Shown one piece after another: positions 8,199 through 16,647 of a stretch of DNA of 44,949 nucleotides. The number at the start of each line of letters is the position of its first letter. Position 1 is the stretch's first letter. Source of the stretch: a virus; the IMG/VR virus record IMGVR_UViG_3300032820_000021, positions 1 to 44,949 of that record; one strand, given 5' to 3'. A model generated the notes under the pieces. That model did not search any database. It saw only the letters and a list, made by a program, of their open reading frames with translations, and was not told the DNA's origin. The translations under genes were made by a program, and so were the position numbers.

Positions 8199-9902
8199 AT
8201 GCCAGACGGTCAAACAGTTGGAAGTATATTTATGAATACTTTGAATACAGTAGGTCTAATGACTAGTGCTGTATCTCAAGCTAAACAATATGTTTCTGAC
8301 AAGAAAGATCAAGGTGTTCAAAAAGCTACAAACATAGCTAATTCCGTTTATAATTCTAAAATAGGTAAACTTGCCCGAACTGGAACCAAAATGGGTATTA
8401 CTAGCATGAAGATGGCTAATAAGGCTAGTAGTGTTATGGTAGGAGGGTTAAGTAGTGTTGCTAAAAGCGTCATAGGTATGCCTAAACTCGCCAAAGGATT
8501 ACTGAGTAAGGGTATGGGTATATTAGGTATTAATATTGGTATTAGTGCCTTATTACGTCAATCACAGATATTTACCAGTACGTTAGGTGCATTATTCCAA
8601 ATCTTAGGCGGATTTGTAGATGTAATTCTAGCACCTTTCATGCCCCTATTCGCAAAAGTTATTCAAACACTTGGTGATAAAATACCTTGGGTAGCAGAAA
8701 TGGCCCAAAAAGGGTTTGATTGGTTAGAAGGAAATGTATTCCCTATAATAAAGAATTTATTTGGAATTATAATCGGTAAATTTGCAGGGATGGGCGATTG
8801 GTTATCAGAAAAATGGGCTTTACTACAGGAAATTTTTGGTATAATTCAAGATAACTTCCCCGCAATTAAGACTTGGTTTTTAACAGAAGTTTGGGGTAGA
8901 ATAAAGCCCGTCTTAGATTTTATATGGAATGAACTTGAAAAGACCTATGAATGGTTTAAAAACGATATGCTTCCGATATTTTCGGATATATTTGATTGGT
9001 TAGTTCCTACTTTAGATGATGTATATAATTTTATAGTAGATGATATGTTTCCAATAGTTTCTCGAATGTATGATGAGGTTAGAGATTTCTATAAAAATTT
9101 TCTTGAGACTACATTTAATATAGTTCATAGTCTATGGGATATAGCATGGCCTCTAGTGAAACCTATTATAGTATCTTTAGGTGAGATTGCTGTAGAATTT
9201 ATGGATTGGGTTAATAACGAGTTATTCCCAATAGTTAATAAAATAGTTGATACTTTTATGCCTCATCTTGAGGATATTTTAAAAATTGTAAGGGATACTA
9301 TACAACCAATTCTTGACGAATTTATGGATGAAATATTTCATCCAATGTGGGAAGCAGTTAAACCGTGGATTGATCTTATAATACGTGCATTTGACAATAT
9401 AATTCTTCCAGTTGGCAAAATGATTTTATGGGTCATAGGTAAAGTAATTGTTAAGCTTATTTGGCCTTTAATTAAAGCAATTTTTGATGTAATAACATTT
9501 ATTTTAAAGGCTCCATTCTGGATTTATAATAAAATTTTAGACCCATTTTTTGGTTGGATCAAAACTGGGTGGGATTGGATAGCCCCAAAAGTCGCAAATA
9601 TGATGGCTTGGGGGCTTAATTTTATGGCAGACGTTTTGGATGTCTTAAAACCATTTGGGGATCACAAGAGTTCCCCAGCTTTGAGAATGGCAGCAACGGA
9701 GTTGCAGAGTTGGGCGGAACAAAAACAACAAAAGCCTCAAGAAGTAAGTGTAAATGTTCATATTACAGGGGATCAAATAAGTGAACACGACAAATATATG
9801 TCTAACGAAGCTGGTTTAGCTAGACAGTTTGGTTTATCAAGCTTTGATACTTCAGGAATGACATTGAATCCATCCTCACCGTCTGGTGGATACTATAGTT
9901 AG
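8199..9902 (+). CDS. Tape measure protein
   Basis: A 567-aa protein following the chaperone. The N-terminal 110 residues are Ala/Ser/Lys-rich helix; residues about 110-160 are strongly hydrophobic, as expected for the segment that enters the host membrane. From about 165 to 465 the chain is helical with recurring Asp/Glu-hydrophobic-Phe-Pro-Ile motifs (NVFPII 179, DNFPAI 218, DMLPIF 256, DMFPIV 282, ELFPIV 341). These look like degenerate repeats of a helical unit. The C-terminal 70 residues are more polar and could bind the tail tip. If about 0.15 nm of tail per residue applies, as in other siphophages, the tail would be near 80-90 nm. No lysozyme or peptidase domain is seen. Confidence 0.85.
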   Translation: MPDGQTVGSIFMNTLNTVGLMTSAVSQAKQYVSDKKDQGVQKATNIANSVYNSKIGKLARTGTKMGITSMKMANKASSVMVGGLSSVAKSVIGMPKLAKGLLSKGMGILGINIGISALLRQSQIFTSTLGALFQILGGFVDVILAPFMPLFAKVIQTLGDKIPWVAEMAQKGFDWLEGNVFPIIKNLFGIIIGKFAGMGDWLSEKWALLQEIFGIIQDNFPAIKTWFLTEVWGRIKPVLDFIWNELEKTYEWFKNDMLPIFSDIFDWLVPTLDDVYNFIVDDMFPIVSRMYDEVRDFYKNFLETTFNIVHSLWDIAWPLVKPIIVSLGEIAVEFMDWVNNELFPIVNKIVDTFMPHLEDILKIVRDTIQPILDEFMDEIFHPMWEAVKPWIDLIIRAFDNIILPVGKMILWVIGKVIVKLIWPLIKAIFDVITFILKAPFWIYNKILDPFFGWIKTGWDWIAPKVANMMAWGLNFMADVLDVLKPFGDHKSSPALRMAATELQSWAEQKQQKPQEVSVNVHITGDQISEHDKYMSNEAGLARQFGLSSFDTSGMTLNPSSPSGGYYS

Positions 9903-9910
9903 GAGATAAA

Positions 9911-10090
9911 ATGAACTTTTTAAAAGCTTATTTTCCAATACCATTAATATTATTTGGTGGAATTATAGCTGATCTTTCTAGGCATGGTTTTGGAGAAGAT
10001 ATACTTACTCTACAAATCGTTGCATGGACTTCAGTAGTTGTTGGTGGAATTGGACTAGCCCGTATAATATGGTATAAGGTTAAGAAATAG
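9911..10090 (+). CDS. Small two-helix membrane protein
   Basis: A 59-aa ORF with an AGGAG ribosome binding site just after the tape measure stop. Two hydrophobic segments (about residues 8-20 and 38-54) flank a short charged loop (DLSRHGFGED), and the C-terminus is basic (WYKVKK). This is the layout of small class II holin-like or tail-associated membrane proteins. The position between the tape measure and a distal tail gene is unusual for a holin, so either role is possible. It was not reported as a long ORF because of its size, but spacing, start site and membrane character support it. Confidence 0.6.
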   Translation: MNFLKAYFPIPLILFGGIIADLSRHGFGEDILTLQIVAWTSVVVGGIGLARIIWYKVKK

Positions 10091-10100
10091 GAGATGAATA

Positions 10101-10631
10101 ATGGATTCACCATTAGCAGTATTACTTAGAAATGGCACTCATGGAGCCGCCACAGTTCGACTTGCATTAAAAGCCGAACAATTTTCTGTATCTATTGCTA
10201 AAACTCCTATTCAGATTCCAATACCCAGAAGAAATCCTGAATTATTAGATTTAGGTATTTTTAGACCCGCAATAACATTATCTGGTATAATAGATACTGA
10301 AGCAACATATATTGCTACAACAGGTAATAGCCCAGCGGGGACAAGAGGAATGGAAACATTAAATGTAAGTGGTGAAACATATTTCATCCCATATAAAAAT
10401 TACTTAGAAGAAGTAGCTATGAAATGGGTTACTGATACTTCTACTACATTACAAATAGAGTGGGGCGATACCACAACTCCTGTATCAACTAATAGTGCTA
10501 ACGCTACGGGTGGGGCTTTGTATCATGTTGCAATTCAACAGGCACAATTTTCAGTTCTACCAGCCCAAGAGGATAGATGGCAGTACACAATGCAATTTAT
10601 CGCCAAGGGTCGTAACGATATTACATTCTAG
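10101..10631 (+). CDS. Distal tail-like minor tail protein
   Basis: A 176-aa protein with a good AGGAG ribosome binding site. It starts 10 bp after the small membrane protein gene and ends 8 bp before the large tail-tip gene, so it occupies the position of distal tail (Dit) or a similar baseplate ring protein. Sequence features are beta-rich with PIQIPIPRRNPELLDLGIFR and a segment ISGIIDTEATYIATTG-like pattern followed by a C-terminal strand (WQYTMQFIAKGRNDITF). That resembles the N-terminal galectin-poor core of short Dit proteins. The assignment rests mainly on gene order. Confidence 0.55.
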   Translation: MDSPLAVLLRNGTHGAATVRLALKAEQFSVSIAKTPIQIPIPRRNPELLDLGIFRPAITLSGIIDTEATYIATTGNSPAGTRGMETLNVSGETYFIPYKNYLEEVAMKWVTDTSTTLQIEWGDTTTPVSTNSANATGGALYHVAIQQAQFSVLPAQEDRWQYTMQFIAKGRNDITF

Positions 10632-10639
10632 GAGTTTAA

Positions 10640-13600
10640 ATGGCTTATCAACGTTCTATTTTACAATATTGGAATGGATCAGCATGGACTACTGCTTATG
10701 TAACAGGTACGTCTAATGCGTTAATATCTTTTAGTATACGAGAAACAATGGGTTCTCCTAGAAATGGTGTTGCTACATTAAGTAACCGTTCTTCCGATCC
10801 GTATCATGCAAGTGCAAGTTCACGAAAAGGCCCATTTACAGGAGTCTTTACGGACTTTATGCAGATTCGTATACGAGATGAAGAATCTTATTCCATCCTA
10901 TTTTCGGGTAGAGTATATGGAGTTAAAGAAGTATATGATGCTCAATATGGAAATGTAATGGAATTAACGTGTAGGGACGCTATGTCGGAACTACGTGATA
11001 ATATGACCGATGGAAATGCTGGATTTACTATAAATACTTCAGCAAGTGTTGGTACAAATATTGGCCCCGGAGCAGCTTTAGATAGTGAAGGAAAATATTA
11101 CGCAACGGCTCATGCAGATAGAAGCGGAATAATTAAATCTTTGATTAGATTGTATTCTCGTGACGGTAATATTACCGTTCTTAACGGGGGAACTAAGTTT
11201 GTTGAATCTAATCAGAAATTTAGACAAGATGGTAAGTATGAATTAGGGACACAATCCCAAAAATCTCCATTAGGACATATTGCAAATCTTTCAGCAGCTG
11301 AACCATTAGATAGTTCAGGAACAAGTTTTTCGTATGATTATTATGTAGATTCAAATATAACTTCTACAGCTACTAATCATAATCCAGCAGCCTTTTTTAA
11401 TTATTTCCCAAGAGGAACCCGACCAAATGCGGCTCCTCAAACGTATGGATTACGGGTAGAATATCCTCAAAGTGGTGGATTCACAACAGATGGGCGTACC
11501 GAAGTCATGCTACAAGATTTTGATTTTGAACGCCCGAAAGAAGATTTATATTCAAATGCTTTAGTTCATTATTCTGACGCAGGAGATTTTGAAACTGGAA
11601 ATGAGAACGAACTATTTGAAAAAACCATAAATATGGAATTATGGAAAATAAAAAGTATTAATGGCGGATCAAGTTTTAGTTGTTACCCTAATAGTATGCA
11701 GCAATCACTATTAACAGGTGATACACTTGAATTAACTAATGGAACAGATGTAGGTAAATTACATTATTTAAGTGCTACTAGTGGTGGTTCTGATTCAAGT
11801 CCTGAGTATGCTATTGTATCAGGAGTAACATCTGATATGGTAGAAATGCCGGGAACAACGTTTAGGAGTACTGCAAACAGCGGGCGTAATTTCCAATTAG
11901 TTTCCAGACAATCAGCGGCGTATGGTATAAATAGAACATTTCGTATAAATGCTTCTAATGAAACACGCCCATCACAAATAATAGAAAGTGTAGTTTCTAG
12001 ATTAATGAGAACAGCCTCTCAAGTAGTTAGGGGTAAAGTTCGTATGTTACGAAAACCCCATTTCTATATAGATAATACAAATGTTAGTATTACTAGTGGA
12101 GTTATAACTTGGACAAATATAGTTAATTATGGCGTAAAATCTGGAATGACAGTTGTTAAACTAGATGCTAATAATGAACCTACAACTACATATGGTTATA
12201 TTAGTTCTTGTACTAATAATGATATTACTGTTTCTAACTGGTCTACTGGTTCTGTCTCTAATGGGGATAAAGTAAGACTTTACATTCCAGTACGAGCAGG
12301 AGATATGGTATATGTTCGTAATGATCTAGTTGGTGTTACAGGAATGCGGTCTATTGTTACAGGTATATCCTATAGCGAACAACCCGGCGTTTCTAGTACA
12401 GAATTAGATGTAGTAGGATCAGAGGCTCGTGATGAGGGCGGTTGGGCAAGACCAAGTATACAAGCAAGTATTGCAAATGCTGTAAGCCAAAAGATTGAGT
12501 TACCAAAACAAGTTGAACCAAGCCAACAACCAAAAGGAAACCAAACCTTTTCTACAGATTTAAATATTATTGCAACAGGGGCTACCACAGGAAATGCTCA
12601 TAGACATGTTAAATGGGGAAGTAAGGGTGCAAACTCTAATGCTACAATAACAACTGCTGATGGTATTGCTGCTGCTATTGTTGCTGGAGGGGATCATGAC
12701 GCTAATAACTCAGGTTCATATGCTATATATGGAGCGGGGACTATATCCGAATTAGCAGAGAATACAACATATTATGCTTTCATAGATTACTCATTACAAA
12801 AAGGTACATCAAATAAAACATTATATTTCACTACTACTGGTGCTATTATGGCGGATAAAAATAGAGTACCTCTTGCTGAAATAAGAGTTACGGAAATCGG
12901 AGATGGTTTTGCACCATCTATTATGCCATTAGGTAGTGGATCAATGTCTGTAAACGGCTTTGATATAACCGCAGGAAGTATTAAAACTGGGTATCTTCAA
13001 TCAAATGTGGTTGATACAGATCAACTTGTAGCAGATGCTATAGACGTAAAACATACGATTACTGGTTCGACTATACAAACAACAGCCACAGACTATAGTG
13101 GAATTAAGTTAAATACTTCAGGAAATCAGAGACTTGATTTGTGGAGTGGTACTGGAAATATAGGAGCCGCTACGGAAAGAATGAAAGTATATGATTATAA
13201 TAATAATCCTAGAATGCGCCTCAGAACATATAATAATAGAGATTTTGGGCTTAATATTTTACAGGAAACTTCAGGTTTTATGTTAAGTGTATCTGGTTCA
13301 GTAAGTGGGACTTCAACACCCTATGGACTTTTTTCACAAAGTGGCGCACATGCAAATACTTCTACACATGGTCATCATTTAGGATATATACGTGGGTACA
13401 TGGGTAGCGGTGGTAATGAGGAAGTTGATGAAACTTTTTGGGGGACAGGTAATGCTCCCACACAAATTAATAATGAGCATGGGGTTTATGGTTGGGCTGG
13501 TTTATTATTATCTAAAGATAACAGACATTTACACTTGTTGCCCGGTGGATCAGAGAACTACAAAATTAAGTTTCCTAATTCTCAACCCGCCGTGAATAAA

Positions 13601-14416
13601 TTTCTAAAAGTTAATACCGTAACTGAGATTGATGGAACCGCAGGGGCTGGGCTGGCTACTTTAACATGGGCTGATGGTGGGGGTGGTGCTTCTGTGACTG
13701 TAGGAAGTACTACTACAGGAAATGCTGGAACTAACGCTATTGTTACAGACGGTGATTCTGGTGATGATGTTCAATTAAACTTCGTTATTCCCCGTGGAGA
13801 TACGGGACAGCAAGGGATACAGGGAATCCAAGGAATACAAGGGCCAGCTGGTGATGATGGAGAGGTTACAGGTAATGGAACAGGCAATAGAATGGCTTGG
13901 TGGACAAGTTCTACCAATATAACCGAAGGAGATTATTACGCTTCTACAGGGTCTATAGGGAGCGAAAATGGTACGTATCCTGATATTACTGCGGGCGTTT
14001 TAAAAGCTGAAAGTTCAGTAAAATTAAAATCCGTTACTACTGGAACTGGTGATTATGATTTACAGATTAATACTAATGGGTACTTGCGTAAGACAAGTTC
14101 ATCCCAGCGATATAAAGAAAATATTGCTGCATTATCTATAGACTCTGCTAAAATATATAATCTGACAGCTAAATCATTTAAATGGATTGATACAACAGAT
14201 CAGGATTCAAATGAAGATGTTACCTCGACAGTAACTGTAACGGGGAAAAATGATTTTGGATTAATAGCAGAAGAAGTACATTTAGAACTTCCTGAATTAA
14301 TAACCTATGATGATCAGAATAGACCTGATGCAGTTAATTATAAAATGCTTTCAGTATTATTAATAGAAGAATTGAAAAAGTTAGAAGCTAGAGTAAAGAC
14401 CTTAGAAGGAGGATAA
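10640..14416 (+). CDS. Tail tip/fibre protein with collagen-like repeat and S74 chaperone
   Basis: A 1258-aa protein, the largest gene here. The N-terminal third (YWNGSAWTTAYVTGTSNALI onward) resembles tail-hub or baseplate proteins, with an early section of MQIRIRDEES and GRVYGVKEVYD. The middle is Gly/Thr/Asn-rich fibre. Residues about 1050-1075 are collagen-like (GDTGQQGIQGIQGIQGPAGD). The end is a Peptidase S74 intramolecular chaperone: SSQRYKENI gives Ser1154 and Lys1159 with the S-x4-K spacing of the self-cleaving dyad, followed by FGLIAEEVHLELPELI and a C-terminal coiled coil (LIEELKKLEARVKTLE). Known S74 domains trimerise fibres and then cut themselves off. The usual residue after the catalytic Ser is Asp, here Ser, so cleavage efficiency is uncertain. 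Likely receptor-binding device. Confidence 0.8.
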   Translation: MAYQRSILQYWNGSAWTTAYVTGTSNALISFSIRETMGSPRNGVATLSNRSSDPYHASASSRKGPFTGVFTDFMQIRIRDEESYSILFSGRVYGVKEVYDAQYGNVMELTCRDAMSELRDNMTDGNAGFTINTSASVGTNIGPGAALDSEGKYYATAHADRSGIIKSLIRLYSRDGNITVLNGGTKFVESNQKFRQDGKYELGTQSQKSPLGHIANLSAAEPLDSSGTSFSYDYYVDSNITSTATNHNPAAFFNYFPRGTRPNAAPQTYGLRVEYPQSGGFTTDGRTEVMLQDFDFERPKEDLYSNALVHYSDAGDFETGNENELFEKTINMELWKIKSINGGSSFSCYPNSMQQSLLTGDTLELTNGTDVGKLHYLSATSGGSDSSPEYAIVSGVTSDMVEMPGTTFRSTANSGRNFQLVSRQSAAYGINRTFRINASNETRPSQIIESVVSRLMRTASQVVRGKVRMLRKPHFYIDNTNVSITSGVITWTNIVNYGVKSGMTVVKLDANNEPTTTYGYISSCTNNDITVSNWSTGSVSNGDKVRLYIPVRAGDMVYVRNDLVGVTGMRSIVTGISYSEQPGVSSTELDVVGSEARDEGGWARPSIQASIANAVSQKIELPKQVEPSQQPKGNQTFSTDLNIIATGATTGNAHRHVKWGSKGANSNATITTADGIAAAIVAGGDHDANNSGSYAIYGAGTISELAENTTYYAFIDYSLQKGTSNKTLYFTTTGAIMADKNRVPLAEIRVTEIGDGFAPSIMPLGSGSMSVNGFDITAGSIKTGYLQSNVVDTDQLVADAIDVKHTITGSTIQTTATDYSGIKLNTSGNQRLDLWSGTGNIGAATERMKVYDYNNNPRMRLRTYNNRDFGLNILQETSGFMLSVSGSVSGTSTPYGLFSQSGAHANTSTHGHHLGYIRGYMGSGGNEEVDETFWGTGNAPTQINNEHGVYGWAGLLLSKDNRHLHLLPGGSENYKIKFPNSQPAVNKFLKVNTVTEIDGTAGAGLATLTWADGGGGASVTVGSTTTGNAGTNAIVTDGDSGDDVQLNFVIPRGDTGQQGIQGIQGIQGPAGDDGEVTGNGTGNRMAWWTSSTNITEGDYYASTGSIGSENGTYPDITAGVLKAESSVKLKSVTTGTGDYDLQINTNGYLRKTSSSQRYKENIAALSIDSAKIYNLTAKSFKWIDTTDQDSNEDVTSTVTVTGKNDFGLIAEEVHLELPELITYDDQNRPDAVNYKMLSVLLIEELKKLEARVKTLEGG

Positions 14417-14417
14417 A

Positions 14418-14753
14418 ATGGCAATCCAAAAAAGTATTACAGATGAATATGGTGCTACACATGCAGATTCTTATACAATAATCGGTTTTGTACATATATC
14501 TGGTAATAGTAGTAATATACAAATACAGGTTTACCATAATGTTACCGCTAGAAGTAAAGCAGATATATCTCAACAAAAAACACCTTGTTTAGTTTCGCAT
14601 ATAGAGGTGTCTAAAACAGATAATGCAACATATTTTGCAGATAGTGTTTTACTAGGGGAAAATAAAAGCCCCATAAAGCAAGCATATGCATGGTTAAAGA
14701 CACAAACTGATATAGGTGGGTTAGACTTTACAAAAGGTACGACTGATGTCTAA
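14418..14753 (+). CDS. Small tail-associated protein, unknown
   Basis: A 111-aa protein starting directly after the tail-fibre gene, with the end of the latter (AAGGAGGA) serving as its ribosome binding site. It is strand-rich (SYTIIGFVHISGNSSNIQIQ) with one Cys and a final helix (IKQAYAWLKTQTDIGG). Proteins of this size just after the tail fibre gene are often fibre assembly or tail accessory proteins. I do not recognise a family. Its stop overlaps the next ATG by one base. Confidence 0.6.
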   Translation: MAIQKSITDEYGATHADSYTIIGFVHISGNSSNIQIQVYHNVTARSKADISQQKTPCLVSHIEVSKTDNATYFADSVLLGENKSPIKQAYAWLKTQTDIGGLDFTKGTTDV

Positions 14754-15145
14754 TGAGAAAGACAGGCTGGAAAAAGAGGGATATTAAACGGATCAGTATA
14801 TTTAAAGAAGAACATCCGTTAATGACTTTGCAACAAATAGCAGATCATTTTTCAGTATCTCGTCAGTATATTCATAGAGTTTTAAAACAACACGATTTAC
14901 CTACTAATAATAGACTAAAACGACAAACAGCCTATTATTGTTTGCAATGTAAAGAACTATTACCTAAAAAACGGCAGTTTTGTTCTAAAGAATGCTCATT
15001 TAAATACAGACATATTAAGGTTAATTGCTCTGTGTGCCATGTTCCTTTCTATAGAACTAGGGCATATTTGAAGTTTAAATATTCTCAAGGTCAAGAATAC
15101 ATATATTGTAGTAGAGACTGCGTTTATAAACGGGATACTATATGA
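14753..15145 (+). CDS. HTH protein with two zinc-binding motifs
   Basis: A 130-aa basic protein. Residues about 22-48 form a helix-turn-helix (LMTLQQIADHFSVSRQYIHRVL). The rest has paired cysteines: CLQCKELLPKKRQFCSKEC and CSVCHVPFYR followed by CSRDC, which look like two treble-clef or zinc-ribbon knuckles. Such HTH-zinc proteins in phages can be regulators or the DNA-binding parts of homing nucleases, but no HNH or GIY-YIG motif is visible. It overlaps the previous gene by one base (TAATG) and is followed by a strong promoter, so it may be a regulator of the operons around it. Function inferred only. Confidence 0.65.
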   Translation: MRKTGWKKRDIKRISIFKEEHPLMTLQQIADHFSVSRQYIHRVLKQHDLPTNNRLKRQTAYYCLQCKELLPKKRQFCSKECSFKYRHIKVNCSVCHVPFYRTRAYLKFKYSQGQEYIYCSRDCVYKRDTI

Positions 15146-15156
15146 CCTCTGCTACA

Positions 15157-15185
15157 TTGACAGACCAAATAAAATTTAGTATAAT
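15157..15185 (+). promoter_or_regulatory. Consensus promoter TTGACA-17-TATAAT
   Basis: TTGACA (15157-15162) and TATAAT (15180-15185), spaced by 17 nt, are a full sigma70 consensus in the gap before the heat-shock protein gene. Transcription would start near 15192, before the AGGAG ribosome binding site at 15216-15220. Confidence 0.85.
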
Positions 15186-15228
15186 AAGGTATGGCTAAAT
15201 GCCAAAGTATAAGACAGGAGATAAGACT

Positions 15229-15648
15229 ATGACTTTAAGAAAATATGACACGATTCATAACACTATAACGGATTTATTTGATTCCAAATGGTTTAACTTT
15301 GTTGCACCAGAGGAAAGATACCCAATGGATATTATAGAACGTCCAACAGAGTATCAAATCCGAATTGCAATTCCCGGTGCAGAAAAAGATGGAATTTTAG
15401 TTAATCTAGATAACGGATCACTAAAAATATCCGTTGAAGGAAATGCCACTTCAGAGGCTGACTCTGATAACAAATATTTATATAAAGGTATAAAAGCCTT
15501 TAATTATTCTAGGACGATTCCTAATATAGCACAGTACAATGTAGTAATGGACGAGATTAAGTCTGCGTACAAGAATGGCATTCTTAGTATCACAATGCCC
15601 AAGGCTGAAGATGCACAGCCCAAAACTATATCTGTACAGGTAGAATGA
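15229..15648 (+). CDS. Small heat shock protein (Hsp20 family)
   Basis: A 139-aa alpha-crystallin-type chaperone. The core domain spans about residues 32-127: a first strand after PMDIIERPTEYQIRIAIPG, then LVNLDNGSLKISVEG, and the family hallmark near the end, YKNGILSITMPK (A/Y-x-N-G-I-L). The C-terminus has the ISV motif that docks on the neighbouring dimer. ATG 15229 is preferred over ATG 15199 because AGGAG lies 8 nt before it, while 15199 would have almost no leader after the predicted transcription start. Hsp20 proteins hold unfolding proteins without ATP. They occur in many marine T4-like phages and may aid host survival or capsid assembly here. Confidence 0.9.
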   Translation: MTLRKYDTIHNTITDLFDSKWFNFVAPEERYPMDIIERPTEYQIRIAIPGAEKDGILVNLDNGSLKISVEGNATSEADSDNKYLYKGIKAFNYSRTIPNIAQYNVVMDEIKSAYKNGILSITMPKAEDAQPKTISVQVE

Positions 15649-16145
15649 CAACATTATTAGATAATTACATATCCTTCCTGCCCTCTGAAGGGCAGGAGGC
15701 TATTTCTATAGCACGAGAGGAATGTCAAGAGCCGCTATCTATTTTATCTGCTATCCATTGGGTAGCACACCATAAAGATGTAGATGATAAATTAGGTAGA
15801 TTGTTAGTAGGCGAAATAAATAAAATTTTAGATAGACTTGGTAATTCTAATAATTCGTCTTTAACTGTAAAATCGGCTGCTGCATTAACATTAACACCAG
15901 ATAGATGTTTTGATATCTGTTTCCATAATTGGGAAGATTATGAGCAAATACAACAATCGGTAAAAACACTTGAACGATTTTTAGGTAGACGAATGTATAT
16001 ACGTCCTAATCATATAAAATGGCCTACTAAGAAAACTTTAATTACTAGGTTACAAGAAGATTCTGCAAATCGTAAAAAGACCCCGACATCCTCACCCATG
16101 AAAAAATGGAATTACCAGAAGGATGAAAATGCTAATCAACAATGA
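15645..16145 (+). CDS. Unknown protein after Hsp20
   Basis: A 166-aa protein whose ATG overlaps the Hsp20 stop (ATGA). It is mainly helical, with an aromatic-rich middle (CFDICFHNWEDYEQIQQ) and a basic, disordered C-terminal tail. No catalytic motif, zinc ligands or membrane segment is seen. An 11-bp GC-rich hairpin sits inside its first codons (15674-15699), which could limit read-through from the strong Hsp20 promoter. The next gene begins inside its last 20 codons. Function unknown; the position between Hsp20 and a sigma-like factor suggests an early accessory gene. Confidence 0.65.
   Translation: MTTLLDNYISFLPSEGQEAISIAREECQEPLSILSAIHWVAHHKDVDDKLGRLLVGEINKILDRLGNSNNSSLTVKSAAALTLTPDRCFDICFHNWEDYEQIQQSVKTLERFLGRRMYIRPNHIKWPTKKTLITRLQEDSANRKKTPTSSPMKKWNYQKDENANQQ
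15674..15699 (+). promoter_or_regulatory. Strong hairpin, 11-bp stem with CTGA loop
   Basis: CTTCCTGCCCT (15674-15684), loop CTGA, AGGGCAGGAGG (15689-15699) can form 11 bp with one U-G pair. It lies 26 nt after the Hsp20 stop but within the next reading frame, and a 5-bp hairpin (GCTAT/ATAGC) follows. There is no T-run, so it is not a classical terminator. It could protect the 3' end of the Hsp20 message or slow the downstream gene. Confidence 0.45.
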
Positions 16146-16647
16146 TTTAATTAATCAATGGGAACCTAAAGTACAAAAGATATCTTCTACAACATTTATT
16201 AAAGGAATGGATAGAGATGATATTGCTCAAGAATTACGGATAGTTTTAGTTAAAGCAGCTAAAAAATTTGATGAGGCTCGTGGAGTTTCTTTTCATACTT
16301 ATTTACATACAGCTATGATGAATACAATCCGAACTCTTATTTCACAGGCACAGCGAGTACCTAACATAAATAGTTTGGATGAAACCTTTGCGGACTCTGA
16401 GTTAGTACCGTTAGAAATTGTGGAAGCTTTATCGGAAGACCCTGATTTAGATGGTTCAATGTTAGTAGATGATTTAATTAATCAGTATAATATTTCCGAT
16501 GACGAGAGAAGTTTTATTATGTTACGTATGGATGGAATGACGATGGGTGAGATTACTGTTGATTTAGGAGAATCTGCATATAAGATTAGACAATCATTAA
16601 GAGATAAATTGCATGGAAACTCATCAGAAACTACCTTCCACCTATAA
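16129..16647 (+). CDS. Sigma-70-like RNA polymerase sigma factor
   Basis: A 172-aa protein with a sigma region 2 pattern near its N-terminus (RDDIAQELRIVLVKAAKKFD, then GVSFHTYLHTAMMNTIRTLI) and a region 4-like C-terminal helix-turn-helix (DDERSFIMLRMDGMTMGEIT then a second helix). Sigma factors direct RNA polymerase to promoters, and small phage sigmas usually switch on late genes. ATG 16129 is preferred over ATG 16123 since AGAAGG ends directly before 16123 but lies 6 nt before 16129. It overlaps the end of the previous gene by 17 bp. The repeated TTAGTATAAT promoters of this window are possible targets, although they also fit the host sigma70. Confidence 0.75.
   Translation: MLINNDLINQWEPKVQKISSTTFIKGMDRDDIAQELRIVLVKAAKKFDEARGVSFHTYLHTAMMNTIRTLISQAQRVPNINSLDETFADSELVPLEIVEALSEDPDLDGSMLVDDLINQYNISDDERSFIMLRMDGMTMGEITVDLGESAYKIRQSLRDKLHGNSSETTFHL

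Noticed and set aside
10495-10716. Second-frame + ORFs (10495-10716, 13392-13595, 27408-27593, 36980-37195, 42745-42960)
   Set aside because: They sit inside strong genes in another frame, with no start signal or domain.
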